Assembly: GCF_023276355.1 (NCBI RefSeq)
Contig: NZ_JALLPL010000001.1
Coordinates: forward strand, 62,001-126,000
DNA length: 64,000 bases
Source: Haloplanus sp. XH21
GTDB taxonomy: Archaea; Halobacteriota; Halobacteria; Halobacteriales; Haloferacaceae
Direction of reading: 5' to 3'
How positions within the stretch are numbered: position 1 is the stretch's first letter; every line of letters starts with the position of its first letter. Positions 1-10,427 of the stretch are shown piece by piece. The translations under genes were made by a program, and so were the position numbers. Under the pieces are notes generated by a model, which was not told the DNA's origin, made no database searches, and saw only the letters and a program-made list of their open reading frames with translations.

Positions 1-85
1 CGCCCGCTCGACGGGGGTGACCGTGCGGTGACCTCTCACAAACCCCCGGACGGCGCGGGGATGCTCTGTAACGCGTATCGAAATG

Positions 86-93
86 GTTTTAGG
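86..93 (+). promoter_or_regulatory. TATA-like element of tuf
   Basis: The sequence TTTTAGG lies about 55 bp before the tuf start codon. Haloarchaeal TATA elements sit about 27 bp before the transcription start, which predicts a start near 115 and an untranslated leader of about 30 nt. The same TTTTAGGTGG-type element precedes ilvE at 38.35 kb. Confidence 0.4.
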
Positions 94-143
94 TGAATCA
101 AGCGAATTATTCCTCACCAAGCGCCTTAGCGCGTGATTCCACC

Positions 144-1409
144 ATGAGTGACAAACCGCACCAGAATCTGGCCATTATCGGCCACGTCGACCACGGCAAG
201 AGCACGCTCGTCGGGCGACTCCTGTTCGAAACGGGGTCCGTACCGGAGCACGTCATCGAACAGTACCGCGAAGAAGCAGAGGAGAAGGGCAAGGGCGGCT
301 TCGAGTTCGCCTACGTGATGGACAACCTCGCCGAGGAGCGAGAGCGTGGTGTCACCATCGACATCGCCCACCAAGAGTTCGACACGGACGAATACTACTT
401 CACCATCGTCGACTGTCCGGGTCACCGTGACTTCGTGAAGAACATGATCACGGGGGCCTCCCAGGCCGACAACGCGGTGCTCGTCGTCGCGGCCGACGAC
501 GGCGTCGCGCCCCAGACGCGAGAGCACGTCTTCCTCGCGCGGACGCTCGGGATCAACGAACTGATCATCGGCGTCAACAAGATGGACATCGTCGACTACA
601 GCGAGGACACCTACGAGGAAGTCGTCGGTGAAGTCAAGAAGCTCCTCAAGCAGGTCCAGTTCGGAACGGAGGACGCGTCCTTCATCCCGATTTCGGCCTT
701 CGAGGGCGACAACGTCGCCGAGAAGTCCGGCAACATGGACTGGTTCGACGGGCCGACGCTGCTCGAATCCCTGAACGACCTGCCGGCGACGGAGCCGCCG
801 ACGGACGCGCCGCTCCGCCTGCCGATTCAGGACGTGTACACCATCTCCGGCATCGGGACGGTCCCGGTCGGCCGTCTCGAAACCGGGACGATGCACGCCG
901 GCGACAACGTCAGCTTCCAGCCGTCTGATGTCGGTGGCGAGGTCAAGACCATCGAGATGCACCACGAGGAAGTCGACTCCGCGGGCCCCGGCGACAACGT
1001 CGGGTTCAACGTCCGTGGCGTCGGCAAGGACGACATCCGCCGTGGCGACGTCTGTGGCCCGGCCGACGACCCGCCGTCGGTCGCCGAGACGTTCCAGGCA
1101 CAGGTCGTCGTCATGCAGCACCCGAGCGTCATCACGGCGGGCTACACGCCGGTCTTCCACGCCCACACGGCGCAGGTCGCGTGTACCATCGAGTCCATCG
1201 ACCAGAAGCTCGACCCCGCCAGCGGGGAAGTCGCCGAGGAGAATCCGGACTTCATCAAGTCCGGCGACGCGGCTGTCGTGACGGTGCGACCGCAGAAGCC
1301 GCTCAGCATCGAGCCGTCCTCGGAGATTCCGGAACTCGGGAGCTTCGCCATCCGTGACATGGGTCAGACCATCGCGGCCGGCAAAGTGCTCTCGGTCAAC
1401 GAGCGATAG
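144..1409 (+). CDS. tuf: Translation elongation factor aEF1A (EF-1 alpha)
   Basis: GTPase that delivers aminoacyl-tRNA to the ribosomal A site. The G1 loop GHVDHGKST is at residues 13-21, followed by the switch-II DCPGH and the NKMD base-recognition motif, then the two beta-barrel domains. At 421 aa it has the usual archaeal length. I chose the ATG at 144 because [20 protein letters not shown] is the family's normal N terminus; the frame stays open upstream to a TTG-type start at 93, but that adds 17 unconserved residues. rpsJ starts on the next base, so the two are translated from one message. In many haloarchaea the EF-2 gene lies just upstream. Confidence 0.97.
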   Translation: MSDKPHQNLAIIGHVDHGKSTLVGRLLFETGSVPEHVIEQYREEAEEKGKGGFEFAYVMDNLAEERERGVTIDIAHQEFDTDEYYFTIVDCPGHRDFVKNMITGASQADNAVLVVAADDGVAPQTREHVFLARTLGINELIIGVNKMDIVDYSEDTYEEVVGEVKKLLKQVQFGTEDASFIPISAFEGDNVAEKSGNMDWFDGPTLLESLNDLPATEPPTDAPLRLPIQDVYTISGIGTVPVGRLETGTMHAGDNVSFQPSDVGGEVKTIEMHHEEVDSAGPGDNVGFNVRGVGKDDIRRGDVCGPADDPPSVAETFQAQVVVMQHPSVITAGYTPVFHAHTAQVACTIESIDQKLDPASGEVAEENPDFIKSGDAAVVTVRPQKPLSIEPSSEIPELGSFAIRDMGQTIAAGKVLSVNER

Positions 1410-1718
1410 ATGCAGCAAGCACGCGTCCGCCTGGCGGGTACGAGCCCCGAGGACCTCGACGACATCTGCGACGAAGTCCGCGACATCGCGGGCAAGACGG
1501 GGGTCAACCTCAGTGGGCCGATCCCGCTGCCGACCAAGACCCTAGAAGTCCCGTCCCGGAAGTCCCCCGACGGTGAGGGGACCGCGACCTGGGAGCACTG
1601 GGAGATGCGCGTCCACAAGCGTCTGATCGACATCGACGCCGACGAACGCGCGCTTCGCCAGCTCATGCGCATCCAGGTGCCGAACGACGTCAGTATCGAG
1701 ATCGTCCTCGAAGACTGA
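1410..1718 (+). CDS. rpsJ: 30S ribosomal protein uS10
   Basis: Small-subunit head protein of 102 aa, the archaeal S10 length. It carries the S10 core with the loop segment [19 protein letters not shown] and the conserved HKRLIDI strand. It begins on the base after the tuf stop codon (zero spacing), consistent with the conserved archaeal tuf-rpsJ operon and with translational coupling. The C terminus [13 protein letters not shown] is complete. Confidence 0.97.
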   Translation: MQQARVRLAGTSPEDLDDICDEVRDIAGKTGVNLSGPIPLPTKTLEVPSRKSPDGEGTATWEHWEMRVHKRLIDIDADERALRQLMRIQVPNDVSIEIVLED

Positions 1719-1816
1719 CGGGCATCGTCCGGCCTTCGACACGGCGCTAAGGCGTTCCACGCTTTTCCGTCGCGAACAGAAGGGTACAAGTGTGCCCGTC
1801 GGCTGTATCTAACTGC

Positions 1817-1888
1817 GGGCTCGTAGATCAGCGGTAGATCGCTTCCTTCGCAAGGAAGAGGCCCGGGGTTCAAATCCCCGCGAGTCCA
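1817..1888 (+). tRNA. tRNA-Ala (anticodon CGC)
   Basis: A full cloverleaf can be drawn. The acceptor stem GGGCTCG pairs with CGAGTCC and includes a G3-U70 wobble pair, the universal alanine identity element. The anticodon stem CTTCC/GGAAG encloses the loop TTCGCAA (anticodon CGC), and the T arm is CGGGG-TTCAAAT-CCCCG. The discriminator base is A at 1888; CCA is not encoded and no intron is seen. The 3' end is duplicated downstream (see the repeats at 1989 and 2071). Confidence 0.96.
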
Positions 1889-1988
1889 TCGGAGCGACCG
1901 AGTTTTTCGAGGGAGCGAGAATGGCGAGCGGGATTGAAGTAGACGAGTCGCAGCCCGCGCAGCGAAGCGAGCAGGACCGTCTCGGCGT

Positions 1989-2010
1989 GGTTCAAATCCC
2001 CGCGAGTCCA
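1989..2010 (+). repeat. Duplicate of the tRNA-Ala 3' end (att-like)
   Basis: These 22 bases are identical to 1867-1888, the T arm and acceptor 3' end of the tRNA-Ala gene, and lie 100 bp after it. A displaced copy of a tRNA 3' end is the classical trace of site-specific integration into a tRNA gene. No integrase gene is present, so this would be a scar rather than a living element. Confidence 0.7.
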
Positions 2011-2070
2011 CTCGACTCACTTCGTTCGTCTCGTTCCCTCGCGTGCCCCCACTCGCTGCGCTCGTGGGGA

Positions 2071-2096
2071 CCCCGCGAGTCCATTTAACTGCGGGC
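2071..2096 (+). repeat. Second tRNA-Ala end fragment plus copy of the tRNA upstream flank
   Basis: Bases 2071-2084 repeat 14 bases of the tRNA 3' end plus the T that follows it (1876-1889). Directly after, 2086-2096 (TAACTGCGGGC) repeats 1810-1820, which spans the leader and first bases of the tRNA gene. The junction therefore looks like end-of-tRNA joined to start-of-tRNA, as from an incomplete tandem duplication or nested integration and excision. Confidence 0.55.
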
Positions 2097-2197
2097 CGTT
2101 CCGAACTATCCGGTTAGGCGCCGGTATAGCGCCTCGTTCAGAATATTCGCAGGACAGCAATGATCTCACGGCCGGAAAATGTCGTCTGACCCATCGA

Positions 2198-2464
2198 CTA
2201 CTGCAGGAAGTCGGGGAGTTCTCGTTCTTCGTCGCTCGGCTCGATACCGAGTTCGTCCCGCAGGAAGGTGTCCGGATCGGAGATCCTCTCGCCGCCGCCT
2301 TCGTGAAGTGCGAGAACCTCGGCGAGTTGTGCGAGCGCCGCAGCACGGGTGTTGCCACCGCGGGTCAGCTCCGTTTCGAGGTCCGTAGCGGTGATACCCC
2401 CGTCGTCTTCTTTGGTGAAGACGACGCCCGCCGCTTCGTCGTGGCCACGCGTCGCGCTCGCCAT
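2198..2464 (-). CDS. HicB-like small protein (solitary antitoxin-type fold)
   Basis: Predicted 88-aa acidic protein. The middle segment, FTKEDDGGITATDLE then GGNTRAAALAQLAEVLALHE, has the beta-beta-beta-alpha pattern of HicB antitoxins, and the tail ELPDFLQ recurs in haloarchaeal members as I recall them. I chose the ATG at 2464, since the open frame further upstream is low-complexity. No HicA-like toxin (small double-stranded-RNA-binding fold) is visible on either side, so this is either an orphan or a relative with another partner. It lies next to the tRNA repeat scars, a common place for accessory genes. Confidence 0.65.
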   Translation of the reverse strand: MASATRGHDEAAGVVFTKEDDGGITATDLETELTRGGNTRAAALAQLAEVLALHEGGGERISDPDTFLRDELGIEPSDEERELPDFLQ

Positions 2465-2737
2465 TACCGTGAGATGGGGCCGACATCGACGATAAGCCTT
2501 CGGCCGAGCCGTCGCCAACAAAGGAGACTCCCGCCCAGCAGGTACACTCGATGCCCCCCACGCTTCGCTCCCCGCGAATCCGCTCCCACCGCTCGAAAAT
2601 ATTGTCACCAGTCATGAACTATTCAACACCCCCACACGTCCGTGGGGATGGGTCCCGAACACTCCCTGTACCATCGTCCCACTGGGACCCCTTCCACCAC
2701 TGGGAGAGTCCGCGGCCACGATGGGCCGTCTCCCTTT
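2465..2737. other. Intergenic region with no supported gene
   Basis: Open frames here have the shadow-type composition of GC-rich DNA and no recognisable domain. A short AT-richer patch (AAATATTG near 2600) could be promoter DNA. A CACGTCCGTGGGG-type inverted repeat near 2635-2650 could be a weak hairpin. Confidence 0.5.
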
Positions 2738-2939
2738 CTACGCGTCGAGTCGACACCAGCGGACGACCATCACCGCGACGTAGCCCATAGCGAGTCCGAT
2801 CGCGACCGCTCGCAGCAAGGCGACGTGCGCCGCCGATGGGTACTCAAAAAAGACGACGACGAGCAGCGCGGCTATCGCCCCCACGAGCGCGGAGAGCCCG
2901 TAAGCCTCCCGCAGGGTCGGACGGAGCGACCCCCGGCAC
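2738..2939 (-). pseudogene. Small two-helix membrane protein with apparent frameshift at a G run
   Basis: The minus strand encodes SLRPTLREAYGLSALVGAIA, a second hydrophobic stretch (VALLRAVAIGLAMGYVAVMV) and the basic end RWCRLDA before TAG at 2738. This is a convincing two-transmembrane protein of about 66 aa, but no ATG, GTG or TTG lies in this frame between an upstream TGA and Val codon 2884. A GTG at 2937-2939 lies one base out of frame, separated only by a five-G run (2931-2935). One base less in that run would give a clean N terminus beginning with GTG CCG. It is therefore a frameshifted gene, a sequencing error, or a shorter protein starting at GTG 2884. It lies 9 bp after the next gene in the same direction. 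Confidence 0.5.
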
Positions 2940-2948
2940 GGTAGGTGG

Positions 2949-3092
2949 CTAGAGCCCGCGATCAGTGAACCGGCCTTCCTGCTCGTAGATGTTCACGAGT
3001 TCCTCGATGAGTTCCTCGACGGTTTCGTCCTCGGCACGGTGGTCTTCGAGTCTGTCGGCCAGGTCGTCGCTCACTTCGATGGTCCGAGACAT
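2949..3092 (-). CDS. Ribbon-helix-helix-type small protein
   Basis: A 47-aa protein starting MSRTIEVSDDLADRLEDHR and ending EQEGRFTDRGL. The short N-terminal strand (TIEVSDD) followed by two amphipathic helices (LADRLEDHR, VEELIEELVNIYEQ) fits the ribbon-helix-helix fold of VapB/CopG-type regulators and antitoxins common in haloarchaea. No VapC/PIN toxin is adjacent. It is probably co-transcribed with the small membrane protein that follows. ATG at 3092 is the only sensible start. Confidence 0.7.
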   Translation of the reverse strand: MSRTIEVSDDLADRLEDHRAEDETVEELIEELVNIYEQEGRFTDRGL

Positions 3093-3157
3093 ACCGGAGG
3101 GCACGGACGGAGGGAGTAAAAGGTGGCCCCAAACCGTCCCCGACGTGATGACCGCGG

Positions 3158-4486
3158 TCAGTCCTCTTCGGGCGGCAGTCCGTTCTCGTCCAGCACCGTC
3201 CCGTCCTCGTCGACAGTGACGATACCGCGGTTGTTCACCGCGTAGGGATCGAGACCGATCTCCTCCATGAACCCTTTATACAGGCGTTCGACGGTCTCCC
3301 CGTCCTTCTGCCGGTCCGAGGCGCGGTCACAGAGCGCGATCAAGTCCTCGGGCACGTCGTTCTCGTGGACGATCCAGTGGTTGATCAGGTCGGAGAGCCG
3401 CCGGATCGGCGAGGTGAAATGGCCGTAGATGTCGAAGTTGAGGGCGTGGTGACCGCCGAAGGGGTCGTTCATGTACTTCGCGCGGGGCATCACCTTCAAC
3501 ACGGCGCGCTGAATCTTCGAGAGCATCCGGTCGGGCGCGGTTTCGAGCGCGCCGTTGACGGCCTTCCGGGGGTCGTCCCACTTGTCGGAGGGGATGGAGA
3601 CGCCGTTGAGCTCCTGAATCTCGCGGAGGGCGTCGTTCCACTGGTCCGGGGTCGGCTGTGGGTGGACGCGGTACATCGCTTCGACGCCGCGGTTCCACAT
3701 CAGTTCGTGCGTGACGGCCTTGTTGGCCTTTAGCATGCATTCCTCGATGATGGTGTGAGCGCGGTCCCGTCGGGGGTTGAGAACGAGCGAGCCGTCCTCC
3801 TTACGCTGTTCGTGCATCCGGTCGGCGAGTTCGAACGCGAGGGTGTTCTCCTCGTGCAGCGGCGCCTCGGGGTCCTCGAGACGCTTCTCACACTGACTGT
3901 AGGTGAGGCGCTCGTCGCTCCGAATGACGGATTTGTAGATGTCGATGGTCTCGAAGGAGAGCGTCTCGGGGTCGAGTTCCATCTCGACGGTGTGGGCGAG
4001 ACGGTCCTCGTCGGGCACGAGCGAACACACCGTCTCCGCGAGCGTCGGCGGAAGCATGTGGATGGTGTAGGACGGGAGATAGACGGTGTTCCCGCGCTCG
4101 ACGGCCTCCTCCCACATCGTGGAGTCGGGGTGGACGTAATGGGTCACGTCGGCGATGTGGACCCAGATGCGGTAGGCGTCGTCCTCCTCGCGGACGCTGA
4201 TAGCGTCGTCGAAGTCCTGCGCGTCGATAGGGTCGGTCGTCCAGGCCGTCAGATCCCGCAGGTCGCGACGCTCGTCGAGTTCGTCCTCGATCTCCTGCTG
4301 GACGCCCTCAGTTCGTTCGCGTGCCTCCCGGAGCACCTCCGGGGGAAACTCGTCGCGAATCTCGAACTCCTCGAACAGTTCCTCGCGCTTCTCCTGCAAC
4401 TGGCGCGCTTCGGCCGGCGAAACCTCGACCGGACCTTGGCCCTCGGCCGTCCCGGCCTGGGCCTGCGCCTCCGCGTCGTTCGTCAT
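3158..4486 (-). CDS. rnr: RNase R/RNase II family 3'-5' exoribonuclease (RNB domain only)
   Basis: Degrades RNA processively from the 3' end in the cytoplasm. The RNB catalytic motif DPIDAQDFDDA is at residues 85-95 and supplies the metal-binding aspartates (D85, D91, D93, D94). Other conserved blocks are the WVHIADVTHYV segment and GHFTSPIRRLSDLINHW near the C terminus. At 442 aa it lacks the N-terminal cold-shock and C-terminal S1 domains of bacterial RNase R, which is typical for the haloarchaeal enzyme, a group without an archaeal exosome. I chose ATG 4486 (MTNDAEAQ); an upstream in-frame extension to 4654 is unconserved-looking. Confidence 0.93.
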   Translation of the reverse strand: MTNDAEAQAQAGTAEGQGPVEVSPAEARQLQEKREELFEEFEIRDEFPPEVLREARERTEGVQQEIEDELDERRDLRDLTAWTTDPIDAQDFDDAISVREEDDAYRIWVHIADVTHYVHPDSTMWEEAVERGNTVYLPSYTIHMLPPTLAETVCSLVPDEDRLAHTVEMELDPETLSFETIDIYKSVIRSDERLTYSQCEKRLEDPEAPLHEENTLAFELADRMHEQRKEDGSLVLNPRRDRAHTIIEECMLKANKAVTHELMWNRGVEAMYRVHPQPTPDQWNDALREIQELNGVSIPSDKWDDPRKAVNGALETAPDRMLSKIQRAVLKVMPRAKYMNDPFGGHHALNFDIYGHFTSPIRRLSDLINHWIVHENDVPEDLIALCDRASDRQKDGETVERLYKGFMEEIGLDPYAVNNRGIVTVDEDGTVLDENGLPPEED

Positions 4487-4584
4487 GGCGTACACTACAC
4501 GTGACGGGTAGTTAGACGTGTCGGGCGGCGACGCGAAGCCGTATAGGGCTTGTGAACGCCGGCGCGATGGTTGGGTCGGGTCAG

Positions 4585-5168
4585 TCAGCCGGACGGCTCG
4601 TTGACGATCTCCGCGTTCGACGAGTTCGCCATCACGCTCCGGAGTCCCTTCCACGCGTTGTGTTTGCGGCTGTACCCCTCACCGGAGGTAGCGATACGTT
4701 GCCGTTGCGGTGGCGGAGTCGCCAGCGCCACTCCCCGCTCCGGTCACGGAAGACCTCGAACCGGGCAAGCGACTGCGACCCGTCGGCCGCACCCCCCGGC
4801 GCTGGGGCTGCATTCGCGACCTCTTCGTCCGGGACTTGGGCTGCATCCGACGCCTCCCCGTCCGGCGTCGTCGCCGGTGTGGAGGCCGTCTCTGCCGCCT
4901 CCTCGTCCGGTGACGCCGCTGCCTCGGTCGTCGCTTCGGAATCCCCGTCCGTTGGCCACTCCAGTTCGAGTTCCAGGCTCGACCCGTCGGCGTCGGTCTC
5001 GAACTCGATTTCGAAGGTCGCCTCGGCGGGCGCGTCGACGGTGATGGCGTCCGCCCCCTCGCCCAACTGGATGGCGCCGGTGAGCAGTCCGTCAGCCACG
5101 CCACTCAACACGGCGGCGATGGCCTCGCGACTGGCGATCCATTCGGCTTCGTAGTCGTTTCGGGACAC
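4585..5168 (-). pseudogene. Amphi-Trp domain plus DUF1508-type protein, single-base frameshift
   Basis: Starting at GTG 5168 (VSRNDYEAEW), residues 5-70 form an amphi-Trp domain (alternating FEIEFETDADG, ending LELELEWPTDG), then an acidic Ala-rich linker, then FEVFRDRSGEWRWRLRHRNGN of the DUF1508/YegP-like family. At 4696-4697 the frame breaks. In the original frame translation runs into an unrelated tail to 4632, whereas the neighbouring frame continues with the expected family sequence (IATSGEGYSRKHNAWKGLRS) to TGA at 4585. Exactly one base is missing in the codon after AAC. It could be a real mutation or an assembly error. The intact protein would be about 194 aa. Confidence 0.8.
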
Positions 5169-5251
5169 GCTGGGGCTCACGAGACGCTGCGTGTTAAAGC
5201 GTCGCGAGGGATGCAGCGGTCGGCGGCGGAGGCACCGAGGGCACCGCCGTC

Positions 5252-5560
5252 TCAGGACTCCGGCTCCTCTCGCGATTCGTCGCGTTCCTCGACGGCGCCG
5301 TAGTAGCGTTTCAGAAACGCCTCCTGCGAGATGTCGTCGTCCGCGATGTCGACGAGCATGGCTTCGAGGTCGTCGCGTGGCTGGTGACAGAGACCGCGGT
5401 AACACTCCTTACAGAGGTGTTCGAAGTCCTTGCCGCGACGGCTCCAGCGGTCGCCTTCCTTGTCGTACTCGCGAGCGTCGGCGCGGGGGAGCGATCCACC
5501 GCACGCGATGCAGACGACCGTCGTTTCATCCCCGGAGCCATCCGGTCCCGAGCGCCACAT
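5252..5560 (-). CDS. Zinc-ribbon protein, haloarchaeal family
   Basis: A 102-aa protein with CIACGG near residue 17 and CKECYRGLC near residue 50, which together could hold one zinc ion. The rest is charged and helical (DDLEAMLVDIADDDISQEAFLKRYYGAVEER). Function is unknown; the family appears restricted to haloarchaea (tentatively DUF7562). It reads away from the PUA gene, so the 98-bp gap to 5659 probably holds divergent promoters. Confidence 0.8.
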   Translation of the reverse strand: MWRSGPDGSGDETTVVCIACGGSLPRADAREYDKEGDRWSRRGKDFEHLCKECYRGLCHQPRDDLEAMLVDIADDDISQEAFLKRYYGAVEERDESREEPES

Positions 5561-5658
5561 GTCCGACAGCAGGTACCACGCCCACTTAGCGTTTGTTCCG
5601 GTCGCGGTTGGCGGTCCATCCGGGCGACTTATCCGCCGAGCGGTCCCACGCCACCAGT

Positions 5659-6138
5659 ATGGAGGTCAAATCACGCCACCACCTGCGGAGCGACGAAATA
5701 CGGGAGTTGGAGACGACGCTCGCCGAGGCGCTGGGCGTCGACCTCGACGGCGACACCTACGAGCGCGTCGACCTCGTGGGGACGGAGTTCGATCTGGTGC
5801 TCGTCGACGGCGTCCCGGCCGTCTTCGTCTTCGAGGGCGAGCCGTTCCTGACGGTTCGCGGGGCCAACGCCTACCCGCCGGAACGACGGGTCGTCACCGT
5901 CGACGCCGGCGCCGTCCAGTTCGTGAGCGACGGCGCGGACGTGATGCGCCCGGGCATCGTCGACGCCGACGAGGATATCGATCCCGGCGACTTAGTCGTC
6001 ATCGTCGAAGAGACCCATGACAAGGCGCTGGCGGTCGGTCGCGCGCGCGAACCCGGCGACGACATGGTCGGTGACTCGGGCAAAGTCGTGGAGTCGGTCC
6101 ACCACGTCGGCGACGACCTCTACGAGTTTTCGGTCTGA
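5659..6138 (+). CDS. PUA-domain RNA-binding protein
   Basis: A 159-aa protein. Residues 1-70 form an N-terminal domain (MEVKSRHHLRSDEIRELE...) and residues 75-155 a PUA domain recognisable by VVTVDAGAVQFVSDGADVMRPGI and GDLVVIVEETHDKALAVGRA. The arrangement matches archaeal PUA proteins related to MCT-1/Tma20, which bind structured RNA or the small ribosomal subunit; the exact role is inferred. ATG 5659 gives the family N terminus. Its 3' end overlaps the convergent DUF1028 gene by 19 bp. Confidence 0.85.
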   Translation: MEVKSRHHLRSDEIRELETTLAEALGVDLDGDTYERVDLVGTEFDLVLVDGVPAVFVFEGEPFLTVRGANAYPPERRVVTVDAGAVQFVSDGADVMRPGIVDADEDIDPGDLVVIVEETHDKALAVGRAREPGDDMVGDSGKVVESVHHVGDDLYEFSV

Positions 6139-6782
6139 TAGCGGTCGAGCGCGGCCTCGTAGCCGTGTTTCGCGCGCCGGTACGTCTCTCGCAGCTCCGC
6201 CACCGGCGACTCGTTCGCGTCGACGCGGAGATCGTGATAGAGCGGCTCCGGCTCGGAGCCGGGCGTCGTCACGACGACGGCGGCGCTCCCCACCGGGAGA
6301 TCGGTCCGTCGATCGCCGCCCGCCCGCTCCGCGGCCGCGAGCGCCGTGATCAGACGGCGGACGAGCGGGGCGTCGCGTTCGTTGTCGCGGTAGCCCTGAG
6401 CGAGGGCGGCAAGGACTTCGTCGTCGGCGAGCGACGTGCCCGCGACGCTGTAGCCATCCCCCGAGGCGTGAGTCGCGACCGGCCGGCAGTCGGCGCCGGT
6501 GTGGGCCGCCGTGGCGTGAGCGTCGACGCCGTGAATCTGGAGGGTCGGCGCGTCGGCGGCGCGGGTCGCCACCACGTCGTCGATGCGCCGCCCCGCCGCG
6601 AGGTCGGCGAGGGACCGCAGACCGAGGTCGGCGTCGGTGACGCCGGCGGTCGCAACGGCACCCTGCTCGCTCACGTGCGGGCAGACGCTTCCCACCGCCG
6701 GGAGCCGCGTCGCGGCGGCAACGCCGAACCGCGGCGCGTCGGCGCCAGCGACCTGCTCACGGACACAGAGACTGTAGGTCAC
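6120..6782 (-). CDS. DUF1028 family protein (Ntn-hydrolase-like)
   Basis: A 220-aa protein beginning MTYSLCVREQ, followed by FGVAAATRLPAVGSVCPHV, EQGAVATAG and a SVAGTSLADDEVLAALAQGY segment. This is the DUF1028 pattern, a family predicted to have an Ntn-hydrolase fold and no settled substrate. The residue after Met-Thr-Tyr is Ser4, a plausible nucleophile position. It is transcribed toward the PUA gene with a 19-bp tail-to-tail overlap. Confidence 0.8.
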   Translation of the reverse strand: MTYSLCVREQVAGADAPRFGVAAATRLPAVGSVCPHVSEQGAVATAGVTDADLGLRSLADLAAGRRIDDVVATRAADAPTLQIHGVDAHATAAHTGADCRPVATHASGDGYSVAGTSLADDEVLAALAQGYRDNERDAPLVRRLITALAAAERAGGDRRTDLPVGSAAVVVTTPGSEPEPLYHDLRVDANESPVAELRETYRRAKHGYEAALDRYQTENS

Positions 6783-6883
6783 GGTGGCTCCACGGGGGCG
6801 ATCCTGAAAAGCCCGCTCACCGGCGTCGCACAGGGCGGATGTCTGACGTAAGAACTAATGAGACGGTGGTCGCTGTAGATAGT

Positions 6884-7237
6884 ATGGGCATCATGAGCAA
6901 GATCCTCGGCGGGGGCGGCACGCACAGCACTGACGACTACGTCGAACTGAACCTGGACGATTTCGATACGGCGCGGGCCGAAGCGAGCATGCAGGTCCAC
7001 ATCGCCGAAATCAGCGAACAGCGTGACGCCATGGCGATCAAAGACGCCGTCTACGACGGCGACCTCGTCATCGCGGACATCACGCGAATGAGTCCGAGCG
7101 ACAACGTGGTCGACCGCATCCTCGAGGACCTCCGGCAGGTGGCGCGCGAAGTCGACGGCGACGTGGTGCAGAAAGGCGACGACCAGATCATCATCGTGCC
7201 GACGGGCGTGAAGATCAGCCGAGAGAAGCTGTCCTGA
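6884..7237 (+). CDS. sepF: Archaeal cell-division protein SepF
   Basis: Membrane anchor of FtsZ in archaea. The 117-aa sequence starts MGIMSKILGGGG, an N-terminal amphipathic membrane-binding helix, then has an acidic linker and the compact SepF core (MQVHIAEISEQRDAMAIKDA, GDLVIADI, VVDRILEDLRQVAREVDGDVVQ, QIIIVPTGVKIS). In Haloferax volcanii SepF recruits FtsZ2 to mid-cell. I preferred ATG 6884; ATG 6893 would remove part of the membrane helix. No ftsZ is nearby. An intergenic palindrome follows the stop codon by one base. Confidence 0.92.
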   Translation: MGIMSKILGGGGTHSTDDYVELNLDDFDTARAEASMQVHIAEISEQRDAMAIKDAVYDGDLVIADITRMSPSDNVVDRILEDLRQVAREVDGDVVQKGDDQIIIVPTGVKISREKLS

Positions 7238-7307
7238 GAGGGTATCGGAAGCCAGCAGCGAGTCTCACCCGAGTCGGTGAGAATCTATCGACAGTTACGA
7301 TACCCCC
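7238..7307. repeat. Intergenic palindromic element, copy A
   Basis: Begins GAGGGTATCGGAAGCCAGCAG and ends GACAGTTACGATACCCC, with GAGTCTCACC and GGTGAGAATC forming an inner stem. Its right half matches the copy at 46.69 kb at 22 of 24 bases, and its left end matches the copy at 51.17 kb (TATCGGAAGYCAGCAG). It starts directly after the sepF stop codon, so it may also act as transcript-end structure. Confidence 0.75.
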
Positions 7308-7351
7308 GAAACCGACAGGGTTTCAGCGGTCAAGCCCCCAGTCGGGCGTAG

Positions 7352-10324
<2,973 letters not shown>

Positions 10325-10337
10325 CCGTCTCCGTCGC

Positions 10338-10345
10338 AATAAAAT
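10338..10345 (+). promoter_or_regulatory. TATA element AATAAAAT for the FAU-1 transcript
   Basis: The element is centred about 26-27 bp before the ATG at 10368, the spacing of a leaderless haloarchaeal promoter. A GC hairpin (CCCGGGG at 10348-10354, CCCCGGG at 10360-10366) lies between TATA and the predicted start and may serve as the 3' end structure of the uvrA message. Confidence 0.6.
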
Positions 10346-10367
10346 CCCCCGGGGCCCAACCCCGGGT

Positions 10368-10427
10368 ATGATGTACGTCGAACCCCCGACTGGTCCCGCC
10401 GCCCACGACGCGGGTCGACCCGCATGA
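10368..10427 (+). CDS. 19-codon upstream cistron coupled to FAU-1
   Basis: This frame encodes MMYVEPPTGPAAHDAGRPA and stops with TGA inside an ATGA overlap with the FAU-1 start codon. Its ATG lies at the predicted transcription start, so it would be translated as a leaderless message and could deliver ribosomes to the FAU-1 start. No signal or domain is seen in the peptide. It may be a leader peptide or chance; position and overlap are the only evidence. Confidence 0.4.
   Translation: MMYVEPPTGPAAHDAGRPA

Noticed and set aside
126-1418. A 430-aa minus-strand open frame opposite tuf
   Set aside because: It mirrors the aEF1A codons, has Arg/Asp-rich shadow composition and no domain; typical antisense frame of GC-rich genes.
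2642-2944. A 100-aa plus-strand frame
   Set aside because: Composition is His/Arg/Pro/Asp without hydrophobic core, and the opposite strand holds a clear two-helix membrane protein.
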